Source of the DNA: Limisphaera sp026417315
GTDB lineage: Bacteria > Verrucomicrobiota > Verrucomicrobiia > Limisphaerales > Limisphaeraceae
Length of the DNA stretch: 64,000 nt
Reading direction: 5' to 3'
NCBI RefSeq assembly: GCF_049537125.1
Contig: NZ_JBMVQY010000002.1
Location: 62,001 to 126,000, forward strand
Shown: piece by piece, positions 8,691-16,880 of the stretch
How the letters are laid out: every line of letters starts with the position of its first letter
How positions within the stretch are numbered: the first letter of the stretch is position 1
Program-made: the position numbers and the translations under genes
Notes under the pieces: generated by a model
The model's input: the letters and a program-made list of their open reading frames with translations, nothing else
What the model was told of the DNA's origin: nothing
The model's database searches: none

Positions 8691-9599
8691 GCCCGATCCG
8701 AAAAGCCCAAATCTTGCCGCCGTTGCCAACGGTTGAGGACTCCATGTTCTCTGGAACGAGAACGCGCCGGGCAGCCGGAAGGGTTTCCAGACGGCTCTGT
8801 GGGGATCGGCAGGTCGCTGAGGATCACTGTTGCCGGCAAAACTGCGAACGCCCGCAAAAAACTCCGAGGTCGCCCTCCGAAAACGCCGCGGCCTCCACCG
8901 CTCGTTGGGTCCTGCGAGGGTCTCGACCGGGGCCGGGGATCTGGCACGAGATCGTGTTTAGCGAGTCCTTTCCCTTTCAGCCCCAACACGGTGTACGTCT
9001 TTGCACCTGAGCGACGAAGAAGCAACGGGCCTACGGGAATCCGGAATCCCGGCGAAGGCACCGATCCTTGCGCTCCTGTTGCGCGGCACGGCGGGGGCTT
9101 GCGATGGGGGCAGCGGGTTGCGCCGGTTCCGGGGGCGGTGCGTTTGGCGGACCGAGTTCCCGGAGTGTGCCCGGGGCTGGTGGATACGATGCGGCTTCGG
9201 CGCGCCGTGGATTCGCCCCCCGAGGGGGCCGCGATTCGTCGGCCCGGGGCGACGCTCCGGTTAACGGGCTTCCTCCGAAAAGACCGGGTTTTACTGATAC
9301 GCTCCCGCCACGAGCGGGATTGCCGCCGCCATGAAAGTGCAGGATTTCGGTCTGGCAGGCTTGGGGAATAGAACGTCGAACCAAGGAGCGTCCAGTAAGT
9401 TGTGGAAAAGGTCGTGCGAGGACCTTGCCAAAATGGATGGGAGCAGTCCCGAACCGGCATGCGTGGAACTCGGTAAGCCCGGGCCCAGTGTCTCTTTTTC
9501 CCAACCTCAGTCCCCTGGTTCCGACCAATCGTCACCTGTGTGCCACCAAGGGCCGCACGGGAGCCATGCTCAAAATTACAGCTCTGCGGCATGGAGGAG

Positions 9600-9664
9600 G
9601 TCCGCAGAGCACGCAGAACGCGCAGAAAGCAAGGCCCAGAGAGCGCGCAGAGTACGCAAACGCG
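9600..9664. repeat. Degenerate CGCAGA-type short tandem repeat
   Basis: CGCAGA and close variants recur at 6-12 base intervals: tCCGCAGAGCA, CGCAGAAcg, CGCAGAAAg, CCCAGAGag, CGCAGAGta, CGCAAAcg. The composition is purine-rich and unlike the flanks. It resembles the CAGAG-type intergenic repeats seen in many verrucomicrobial and planctomycetal genomes; that comparison is from memory. Confidence 0.4.
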
Positions 9665-9920
9665 GGTTGGTGGTCGTCAGGAGAAACCCGCGGGAAATGG
9701 TCCCACGGGCTGTATCCCGACGCCCTGTGGAGTGGGCGCGACGCGACGACGAACTGTTACGAAGGACGGCCTCCGCAGCCGCCAGGCTGCACGAGCCGGT
9801 ACCTTCGGGATGGGCGTCCGGTTTCTTGATGCCTGGGCAAGCGGCCTGACGGCGGCAGCCGGCGCCTCCAGATGCATGGGCCGCTGTGGGAGTTGGCGGA
9901 AAGTCCATCCGGAACGTATG

Positions 9921-9964
9921 CGCCGCGTTTACGCGGCGGCTGCCCCGGCTTCCACGGCGGGGCA
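9921..9964. other. Two adjacent GC-rich stem-loops
   Basis: CGCCGCG-TTTA-CGCGGCG (9921-9938) is a perfect 7-bp hairpin with a four-base loop. Two bases later TGCCCCG and CGGGGCA (9941-9947 and 9958-9964) form a second perfect 7-bp hairpin. No T-run follows on either strand, so they are poor intrinsic terminators. They may be part of a structured RNA or a repeat element. Confidence 0.35.
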
Positions 9965-10292
9965 CCCGTGGACGCACCGCGTTACCCCGGCGGCTGCCTT
10001 TTGGGAGGGAAGGCTGTTTTCAGGTCCCTCGTTCGCTGCCTGATCGCGGCGGATGGCAACCGCTGGCTGCCGCCCGACCCCTGAGGACCGGCAGCGGTCC
10101 GGGGCGCAGAAGCCCTGCGACGACCGGCGAGCGTGCCGTGGCAGGGGTTCGGGAGTAACCCGATAAGAGGTTGTGGCTTTCCCGATCCTCGAAAGAGGCA
10201 TGCGTCAGGAACGTGACCTCCGGTGGTTCAAGAGAGGCTGCATGCTGGTTCGTACAAGGATGGATCGAACACCTTGGCAAGGGCATCCCGAT

Positions 10293-10940
10293 TCAGGATG
10301 GAGCCATTTGAATCCTTTCAGGGGAACGAACGGCGCTGATTTCAGCGGCTCGGCAGCCCTTCATCAGGTCGATCATGGGTTGTTGCAATGCGTGGCCGTT
10401 GGAGGGGCAGGGGGTGCCGGTGGGTCCGGCGCGAGGGCGGAGCGGGAGGACGACGACGACCTTTCCCAAGATGCCCTCCCGGGGTACGACGGCATGCAAC
10501 GGAAGAAGGTCGGAGACCGTCCGGTTGTCGCCGAGCAGGGCGTAATGGTTGGGGCGCAGCCGGCCTTTGCCGAGGCGCAGGTTGCCCTCGAGGAGGGGAT
10601 GGGTCTCTTGCAGCGGGCGATCGTTGATCCACACGCGTCCGGCGCGCAGCTCGACCATTTCTCCGGGCAGACCAACGATCCGTTTCACGAGAAGTTCGTC
10701 GCCCCATCGGGCGATGACAAGGTCACCGCGTTCCGGGGCGGATCGGACATAGGCGCGGGTGTCAATGACCAGCAGATCGCCCGGGGCCAAAGTGGGCAGC
10801 ATACTTTCACCTTGGACCACGGCCAGCATGAAGCGGAACCTCAGCACCGCCAGCGTCGCTCCGACCGTCATGGCGACGGCCAGCCACCTGCGCTGCCTGC
10901 GGGCTCGGGCACCTGCGGTGGCGTCAGAGGGGTGGCTCAT
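10293..10940 (-). CDS. lepB: Signal peptidase I
   Basis: A type I (S26) leader peptidase of 215 residues that removes signal peptides from exported proteins. One N-terminal membrane helix (about residues 19-40) is followed by the catalytic serine in VQGESMLPTL, the general-base lysine in LVKRIVGLPGE, and box D with GDNRTVS. Box D normally continues S-x-DSR; here it reads SDLLPLHAVV, a departure. About 40 residues beyond the expected end of the fold are unusual and of no recognised type. The start overlaps the upstream gene by 17 bases. Confidence 0.88.
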   Translation of the reverse strand: MSHPSDATAGARARRQRRWLAVAMTVGATLAVLRFRFMLAVVQGESMLPTLAPGDLLVIDTRAYVRSAPERGDLVIARWGDELLVKRIVGLPGEMVELRAGRVWINDRPLQETHPLLEGNLRLGKGRLRPNHYALLGDNRTVSDLLPLHAVVPREGILGKVVVVLPLRPRAGPTGTPCPSNGHALQQPMIDLMKGCRAAEISAVRSPERIQMAPS

Positions 10941-11607
10941 GTTCGGCAGGCACCGTACTTGCGGGCGCCGGGAGGTGCGCCAGAGGCGCCTGTTCGTAAA
11001 TCCCGGCCAGGTAGGGTCCCGGAACTTGTTGCAGGTAGCTCAGGGCGCGCTCCAGCTCGGTTTGCCGGCCGAGGCTCTGGCCAATGCGCAGGGCGTCGTT
11101 TCGGAAATCTGCGGCCAAGGGATGAGTGGGAAAGCGGTAGGCAGCCTCCAGGTACAACTCCAGCCAGCGGTCGTAACCGCCGGCGTGTTTGAGGGCGAGG
11201 AGGAGCGGCCGCATGAGTTCGGGCTCCAGACCCGTGCCGCGGAACTCGGCCAGGGCTTCTTCGAGTTGTTCGATGGCTTCCAAGAGATCCCGCTGGGATG
11301 CGGCGGGCGCGCGGTTGCTGGCGGAGTTTCGATCGAGCAGGGCACGTGCGATTTTGGTTTGAGCCTGCAGGATGTACTCTTGGGCGATGGTTTCGAGCGT
11401 GGCGCGGGCCAGGTCCACTTCCGAAAAGGAGCGCCAGGCCACGCGCGGATCGATTCCTGAAGTTGGCTGAGGCTCGGGCCCCGAAGGGCGGAATGGCCAG
11501 AACAGACCGGCGGTGAACCCGAGCAGGCCGGCCACGATCAGGGGACGCCATCGTTCCAAGCCGCTCGATGGTCGCCCGGCTCTCGATTTGGAGTTGAGCC
11601 CACTCAT
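10924..11607 (-). CDS. Membrane-anchored helical repeat protein, unknown function
   Basis: 227 residues. A basic N-terminus (residues 1-20) precedes one membrane helix (WRPLIVAGLLGFTAGLFWPF), then a Pro-rich linker and an all-helical part. Segments LLEAIEQLEEALAEFRG, YDRWLELYLEAAYRFPTHP and ELERALSYLQQVPGPYLA have the spacing of TPR-like helical pairs. The helical part should face the periplasm or cell surface. It overlaps lepB by 17 bases, so it is probably translated from the same message. No enzymatic motif is visible. Confidence 0.62.
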   Translation of the reverse strand: MSGLNSKSRAGRPSSGLERWRPLIVAGLLGFTAGLFWPFRPSGPEPQPTSGIDPRVAWRSFSEVDLARATLETIAQEYILQAQTKIARALLDRNSASNRAPAASQRDLLEAIEQLEEALAEFRGTGLEPELMRPLLLALKHAGGYDRWLELYLEAAYRFPTHPLAADFRNDALRIGQSLGRQTELERALSYLQQVPGPYLAGIYEQAPLAHLPAPASTVPAEHEPPL

Positions 11608-11769
11608 CGCACCTGCTTACGTCTGCGTCCGCGATCGGGTTACGCGAATCAGGCGGTTCTGCCGTTTGGTTTTTGCTCTCACGCCCTTTCATGCGCAAAG
11701 GAAGCGCTGATTCCGCCACTCCCGGGCACGCGCCGGGGAGGGACCTTGACCGGCTGGGAGGGCGGTTTC

Positions 11770-12339
11770 ATGTTACGGCCCGTGGGCACGGTGACTGAAC
11801 TTCTGCAAGCGATGCGGCGGGGGGAGCCGGAGGCTGCGGATCGGTTACTGGCGCTGGTGTACCAGGAGCTGCGGCAGATGGCGGGGCGGATGCTGGCGCG
11901 GGAGGCACCGGGGCAGACCTTGCAACCGACGGCGTTGGTCCACGAGGCGTGGTTACGGATGGTCGGGCCGGGGCAGGAAGCGCCCACGGGGCGGGCGCAC
12001 TTTTTTGGGGTGGCGGCCGAGGCGATGCGACGGATCCTGGTGGAAGCGGCGCGGCGTCGCCGGGCGCAAAAGCGCGGAGGCGGAGCCGAGCGGGTCGAAC
12101 TCCAAGAGGGTTGCGCGGTCACCGACCCGCCGGCGGAGGAGGTTCTGGCCGTGCACGAGGCCCTGGATGCGCTGGCTGCGGAAGATTCGGTGGCGGCCGA
12201 ACTGGTCAAGCTCCGGTATTTTGTGGGACTCACGATGGAAGAGGCCGCATCGGTGGTGGGGCTGCCGGTGCGGACGGCGGAGCGTCGCTGGGCCTTTGCG
12301 CGGGCGTGGTTGCGACGCAGGTTGCAGCCGGAGAACTGA
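11770..12339 (+). CDS. ECF-type RNA polymerase sigma factor (TIGR02999-like)
   Basis: 189 residues. It matches the sigma subgroup common in Planctomycetes, Verrucomicrobia and Acidobacteria, with TVTELLQAMRRGEPEAADRL, LVYQELRQMAGRML, LQPTALVHEAWLRM and RAHFFGVAAEAMRRILVE. Region 4 contains LRYFVGLTMEEAASVVGLPVRTAERRW. The ATG at 11770 has GGGAGG 7 bases upstream; a TTG at 11746 is less likely. It is tail to tail with the WD40 kinase gene, 30 bases apart. Sigma factors of this kind often neighbour such kinases, and phosphorylation has been proposed to replace anti-sigma control; any such link here is inference. Confidence 0.85.
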   Translation: MLRPVGTVTELLQAMRRGEPEAADRLLALVYQELRQMAGRMLAREAPGQTLQPTALVHEAWLRMVGPGQEAPTGRAHFFGVAAEAMRRILVEAARRRRAQKRGGGAERVELQEGCAVTDPPAEEVLAVHEALDALAAEDSVAAELVKLRYFVGLTMEEAASVVGLPVRTAERRWAFARAWLRRRLQPEN

Positions 12340-12369
12340 ACCAGGTTCGTTTGCAGCGTGGCTTCGGGC

Positions 12370-15300
12370 TCAGGGTGCGGAGCTTTCCCAGCGCGCGATT
12401 TCCTCGAAGGAGGGTGCCCGCCAGATATGGAGAGTGCCCTGCATGTTGCAGGAGACCAGGAGATTGCCATCGGGCGAAAAGGCGGTTTGGTTAAAGATCG
12501 AGCCCTGTCCGGGCAGAGTGAGCAACTCCTGCAGGCTCTCCACGTCCCAGAGTTTGACTGCCTCGTTGCCGTTGCTGCCGATGGCGATCCGCCGTCCGTC
12601 CGGAGAGAAGGCAACGGAGTGAGCGCCCTGCAGGAAGCCCTGGACGGGGGCGGACACAAGTTGGCGCTGCCGATCGAACAGCAGCCCTGTGCCCTGAAGG
12701 CTGACGGCAGCCAACCAGCGCTGGTCAGGAGACATTGCCGCGGCAGTAATCTGTCGAAGAGGCAGGGAGACCGGTTGCTCGGGTCCGTCCGGCAAGAGAC
12801 GCAGAAGGATCGAATCGTCCGGGGCGAGACTGATGAGCCACGGGCCGTGGGAGGAGAGCTGGACTTTGGTGGGGCCTTTCCATGGCGGTGTGTGCCACTC
12901 CCACAGCAGCCGGCCGGTGGACGGGTCCCATCCGCGGTAGAGCGCTGCAGAGGGTTGGACCGTGATCAGGTGGTTGGAAGGACTCAAAAAGCCGACGAGC
13001 CGTTCCCGGTTTTCCGGTTGCCCGAGTTCGATGAGGAGCTGGCCCGTTTCGAGTGACCAGACCTGAACCGAGCCTTCGGACGTGGTGACGGCCAGAAGAC
13101 CACCGTCGGGGGAGAAATGGGCCGGGCCGCGCGGTGGCGATCCGAGGTTTCGCAAGGGCAGGGACAGTTCGAACGTGGACCCCGACCATCGGACCACGTG
13201 GCCAGCCTGGTCCAGGGTAAGAATGGCGTCGCCCGCCGGCGTAAAGGTCCAGGCTTCGACCTGTGCGGGAAGCGTGATGGGCAACTTGCGGCGCTGAGGC
13301 GCCTGGGTGTCCCAAACGCAGATTTGGCCGTCTTTGGCGCCGCTGACGAGGATGGTTCGGTCCGGGGCCAGGGCGAGGCTCCAAACCTCGAGGCGATGCC
13401 CGCGCAGGGTGGTACGGGGTGAGAGCACCCAGTCGGTGCCGGCCCCGGCGAGGATGCGGGGGCCGGACGGCGAGTCAGGTGTCAGGGAGTTGGGCCGGGC
13501 CAGGAGCGGGCCGAGGTCCCAAAGATGGATCGTTTGATCGCCGCTGCCGGAAGCCAGCGTTCGGCCATGGGGCCAAAAGACGAGGGTGCGTACGTAGGTG
13601 CGGTGACCTTCCAAGCGGGCCACGGCCTGCCCGTTGGTGGCGTTCCAAAGACGGACGGTGGACTCTACGAACCCGCCTGCCGACGCGAGCCATTGGCCGT
13701 CCGGGGAGAGTGCCAGGGCGGTGACATGCTCTTCGGCCACGCGGGCATTCCACAGTTCGCGGCTGGTGGTGAGGTCGAGGACGCGCACGTGTCCGTCGCT
13801 GATCGCTTGGGCGGCCAGCGCGAGGTCCGGGGTCACCGTGGTGCGGCTGCCGAGCACGGGGCGATTGCCCGGGCCCCTGGGGTACGGGAATTGAAACCGG
13901 GCCACGGGGGAGGCGTCGGAGATGCGCCAAAGGGTGAATGTGCTGTCGTCGCTGACGGTCAGGAGGCGATCGCCATCGGAGGAGAAAGCCAGCGCGGTTA
14001 CAGGACCGGGCAAGGAGAGGCTGCCGCGGAGGGTTTGCGTTTGGATGTCCCAGAGATGGACTTCGGTGGTGGTGCCCCGGCCGGGCGGGGCTGGTTGCTC
14101 TCGCGGGGAGACGAAAGCCAAGAGGGGTGCCGTGGGGCTGAACACGAAGGGTTCGTCTGCGGTGTCCGGGGGGAGATGGGAGTGTTGTCGGCGCGTGCGC
14201 AGGTCCCAGAGCAAGATGCCATGGCGGCCCTGCTGGCCGATGGCGAGCCACCGGCCGTCGTGCGAGATGCTCAAGCGGGTGATTTCGTGCGGGAGTGTGA
14301 CGAGGGTGAAGAGGGCGTCGCTTTGACAGAGCTGCCACAGGTATCGCCATTCCCATCCGCGAAGGTCGCGCTCCGGCCTGGCAACCGGGGGCACACTGCC
14401 GGGGATGGGGCTGTGGGGGCCTGTCGGGGTGGCGGGCCGGTGTCGGTCGAGCAGTTCGCGGGCACGGCCGAGGTTGTTGGCAACCAGGGCCTGGTGGGCG
14501 AGGTTCATGTCCGCGGCGTAGGCGTGAAGTCGGGCCAGATGGGCACGCAGCTCGGCGTCTTGACGTGCGGTTTCGGCTTCCTGGCGGAGGCGCGCTTGTT
14601 CCTGTTCGGCCTGCAGCGCGCGTTGGTAGGCGAGATCTTTTTGGTGCGCCTGCCAGGAGGTGAGGGCCAGGCCGAGGAGGAGGGCGAGGGTTGCCGCGGC
14701 GGCGGTGGCGGAAACGAGGCGGTGTCGGCGGATGATTTTACGGAGCCGGTAAAGGGTACTGGGCGGTCGCGCCTGAATGGGCTCGGAGTGGAGGTAACGC
14801 TGAATGTCCTGGGCGAGCGCGTGGGCGGTGGTGTAGCGTCGGGAGCGGTCTTTTTCCAGGGTTTTGGTGACGATGCAGTCGAGGTCGCCTTTGAGCAGTT
14901 TGGGCCACCGGTGAGGGTCGATCCCGCGCAGGGCCGCCAGGGCGGAGCGTTTTCCCAGTGGCAGGGCGAGCAGCCGCTGGGACGGCGGGACGGGGTCGCG
15001 TTCCAAGATGATGCGGCGCATGCCGTCAAGGCCGGCAGCGGCCAGTTCCTGTTCGTCGAAGGGGGTCAGGCCGGTGAGCAATTCGTAGAGGAGGACGCCG
15101 AGGCTGTAGATGTCGGAGCGGGTATCGATGTCGGGGCTGCGGAGGTCGGCCTGTTCAGGGCTCATGTAGGCGGGGGTGCCGAGGAAGGCGCGCAATTCGG
15201 TGAAAAGGGTTTTGTCGGTGAGGGGGTGGTCGAGCGCCTTGGCAATGCCGAAATCGATGACCTTGACCCGTGGCGATCCGTCCTGGTGGGTGACGAGGAC

Positions 15301-15969
15301 GTTGGACGGTTTGATGTCACGGTGGATGATGCCTTTTTGGTGGGCATGTTGAATGGCTTCGCACACCTGGATGAAGAGCGCCAGCCGTTCTCGGAGGGGC
15401 AGCCGGTGTCGATCGCAATAGTCCGTGATGCGCAGGCCCGGGACCAGCTCCATGACGAAGAAGGGGCGGCCGCTGGGGGTGGTGCCGGCATCGAACACGC
15501 GCGCGATATTCGGATGGTCCATGAGGGCCAGGGCCTGGCGTTCGGATTCGAAGCGGGCAATGACGGCGCGGGTGTCCATGCCCGGTTTGAGGACTTTGAG
15601 GGCGACGCGGCGCCGGATGGGGGCTTCCTGTTCGGCCATGAAGACGATGCCCACGCCCCCTTCGCCGAGGGGCTGGAGCAGCTTGTAAGGACCGATGCGG
15701 TCGCCGGGCTTTTCGGGGACTTCCGAGGTCGGTGAGACGAGGCGGATGGGGGGGCCCTCGTGGGTGGCCAGACGTGCCAGGGCGGGGGTCTCGAGGAAGT
15801 CGTCCTGCTTGTGGTGGCGGAGCAGCGTCTCCACGGCCGCGCGGAGGGCGGGGTCCCGGGCGCCGACCTCCTGCAGGAGTGCGGCGCGGGCCTCGGGAGT
15901 GGGCTGCTCCAGCGCCTCGAGAAAGAGCTCGCATTCGGTTCGGGGTTTTGGGTCTTGCGCCGGTTTCAT
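12370..15969 (-). CDS. PknB-type Ser/Thr protein kinase with transmembrane helix and WD40 propeller(s)
   Basis: 1199 residues. The N-terminal 90 residues are helical. The kinase domain (about 92-380) shows the glycine loop LGEGGVGIVF, the VALKVLK lysine, the catalytic loop IIHRDIKPSNVLV, DFG in VIDFGIAKAL, and TPAYMSPEQ. All catalytic residues are present. One membrane helix (about 430-450) and a coiled coil separate it from a C-terminal half of WD40 repeats, seen as SPDGQWLASAG, SGDQTIHLWDL, SGAKDGQICVWDT, SPDGGLLAVTT and SPDGRRIAIGS. A cytoplasmic kinase joined to an external propeller sensor is the expected topology. The start at 15969 has AAGGGA 9 bases upstream. The gene is convergent with the ECF sigma gene. 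Confidence 0.9.
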   Translation of the reverse strand: MKPAQDPKPRTECELFLEALEQPTPEARAALLQEVGARDPALRAAVETLLRHHKQDDFLETPALARLATHEGPPIRLVSPTSEVPEKPGDRIGPYKLLQPLGEGGVGIVFMAEQEAPIRRRVALKVLKPGMDTRAVIARFESERQALALMDHPNIARVFDAGTTPSGRPFFVMELVPGLRITDYCDRHRLPLRERLALFIQVCEAIQHAHQKGIIHRDIKPSNVLVTHQDGSPRVKVIDFGIAKALDHPLTDKTLFTELRAFLGTPAYMSPEQADLRSPDIDTRSDIYSLGVLLYELLTGLTPFDEQELAAAGLDGMRRIILERDPVPPSQRLLALPLGKRSALAALRGIDPHRWPKLLKGDLDCIVTKTLEKDRSRRYTTAHALAQDIQRYLHSEPIQARPPSTLYRLRKIIRRHRLVSATAAAATLALLLGLALTSWQAHQKDLAYQRALQAEQEQARLRQEAETARQDAELRAHLARLHAYAADMNLAHQALVANNLGRARELLDRHRPATPTGPHSPIPGSVPPVARPERDLRGWEWRYLWQLCQSDALFTLVTLPHEITRLSISHDGRWLAIGQQGRHGILLWDLRTRRQHSHLPPDTADEPFVFSPTAPLLAFVSPREQPAPPGRGTTTEVHLWDIQTQTLRGSLSLPGPVTALAFSSDGDRLLTVSDDSTFTLWRISDASPVARFQFPYPRGPGNRPVLGSRTTVTPDLALAAQAISDGHVRVLDLTTSRELWNARVAEEHVTALALSPDGQWLASAGGFVESTVRLWNATNGQAVARLEGHRTYVRTLVFWPHGRTLASGSGDQTIHLWDLGPLLARPNSLTPDSPSGPRILAGAGTDWVLSPRTTLRGHRLEVWSLALAPDRTILVSGAKDGQICVWDTQAPQRRKLPITLPAQVEAWTFTPAGDAILTLDQAGHVVRWSGSTFELSLPLRNLGSPPRGPAHFSPDGGLLAVTTSEGSVQVWSLETGQLLIELGQPENRERLVGFLSPSNHLITVQPSAALYRGWDPSTGRLLWEWHTPPWKGPTKVQLSSHGPWLISLAPDDSILLRLLPDGPEQPVSLPLRQITAAAMSPDQRWLAAVSLQGTGLLFDRQRQLVSAPVQGFLQGAHSVAFSPDGRRIAIGSNGNEAVKLWDVESLQELLTLPGQGSIFNQTAFSPDGNLLVSCNMQGTLHIWRAPSFEEIARWESSAP

Positions 15970-16141
15970 GGCGGTCTGTTCCCTTAGAACATGCGCCATT
16001 TGGACCGGATTTCCGCCACGGATTCAAGGTGAGTTGGTTGCCCCCGCCGGCGTGGGCCCGCTTTGGCAAGGGTCTGGCGACCGGGAGCATGCAGGAAAGA
16101 GCTTTCAGGCGGGTGACGCCTCGTTTTAGCCTGCGGGCTTG

Positions 16142-16819
16142 ATGAAAGCGGTTCCTGTGGTTGCGTTGTCCCGCAGGGGCGGGCTGGTTCCCCGGGTCTG
16201 GCGTCGGGACGTGGCCGCGGTGTTGATCCCGGAAGAACGCCTGGCGCGTCGGGTGCGCGCGTTGGCGCGAAGAATTCAGAAGGATTACCAGGGGCGAGAT
16301 TTGGTTCTGGTGGCGTTGTTGAGCGGGACGCTGGTGTTTCTGGCCGATTTGATTCGGCATCTGACCCTGCCGCTGCGGCTGGATTTCATCGGTGTGTCGA
16401 GCTACGGAGCGGGCACGGTGCCGGGTCGGCTGGTGTTCACAAAAGAGCTGAAGCTGGATGTGGCAGGGCGGGACGTGTTGGTGGTGGATGACATTTTGGA
16501 CACGGGTCGGACGCTGCGACGGGTGCTGGAGAAGCTGGAAGCGCTGCGGCCAAGGTCGCTGCGGGTGTGTGTGCTGCTGGAGAAAAAGGGGCGTCGGGTG
16601 GAACCGGTGAAAGCGGACTACGTGGGTTTCGAGATCCCGGACCTGTTCGTGGTGGGCTACGGCTTGGATTACGCGGAGCGGTACCGGCACTTGCCGTTTG
16701 TGGGGGTGTTGCATCCGCAATTATTGGACGGGGCCGAGGTGGTGGAGACCGAGAGGGGTTCGGCCAGGAACGGCCCGGCGGCGCGCCACAGCGCCGGGCG
16801 CACTGCCAGGCGGGTGTGA
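16142..16819 (+). CDS. hpt: Hypoxanthine (purine) phosphoribosyltransferase
   Basis: Salvages hypoxanthine or guanine to the nucleotide with PRPP. The PRPP-binding loop is VLVVDDILDTGRTL (about residue 118). VALLSGTLVFLADL holds the PPi loop, RLDFIGVSSYG the flexible loop, and KADYVGFEIPDLFVVGYGLDY the purine-binding end. The fold ends near HLPFVGVLHP; about 35 further residues, rich in Arg and Ala, are extra. The ATG at 16142 is used; the TTG at 16139 directly precedes it. The gene is divergent from the kinase gene and 61 bases upstream of cinA. Confidence 0.88.
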   Translation: MKAVPVVALSRRGGLVPRVWRRDVAAVLIPEERLARRVRALARRIQKDYQGRDLVLVALLSGTLVFLADLIRHLTLPLRLDFIGVSSYGAGTVPGRLVFTKELKLDVAGRDVLVVDDILDTGRTLRRVLEKLEALRPRSLRVCVLLEKKGRRVEPVKADYVGFEIPDLFVVGYGLDYAERYRHLPFVGVLHPQLLDGAEVVETERGSARNGPAARHSAGRTARRV

Positions 16820-16880
16820 CGAACCACCCGTTGTCCCGGAGTTGTATGGAGGCGGCACCCGGGAGGATCTCCACTTGGGC

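Larger units (their letters stand above)
8691..10292. other. 1.6 kb region without a convincing protein gene
   Basis: The open frames here (for example 8678-9592 minus and 9331-9849 plus) translate to Arg/Pro/Ser-rich sequence with no recognisable motif. The region holds many GC inverted repeats, including GCCCCC-CGA-GGGGGC near 9215, TCCCGC-CACGA-GCGGGA near 9303, and the tandem pair at 9921-9964. It also holds the CGCAGA-rich repeat listed separately. No match to the core motifs of RNase P RNA, tmRNA or tRNA could be made by eye. Confidence 0.5.

Noticed and set aside
10244..10275. Minus-strand GTTCGATC motif near 10265 as a tRNA T-arm
   Set aside because: The stem has an A-C mismatch and the following acceptor bases have no complement at the expected distance.
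16107..16127. AGGCG-GGTGA-CGCCT-CGTTTT hairpin upstream of hpt as a terminator
   Set aside because: No plus-strand gene lies upstream of it, the stem is only 5 bp, and it is 15 bases before the hpt start codon.
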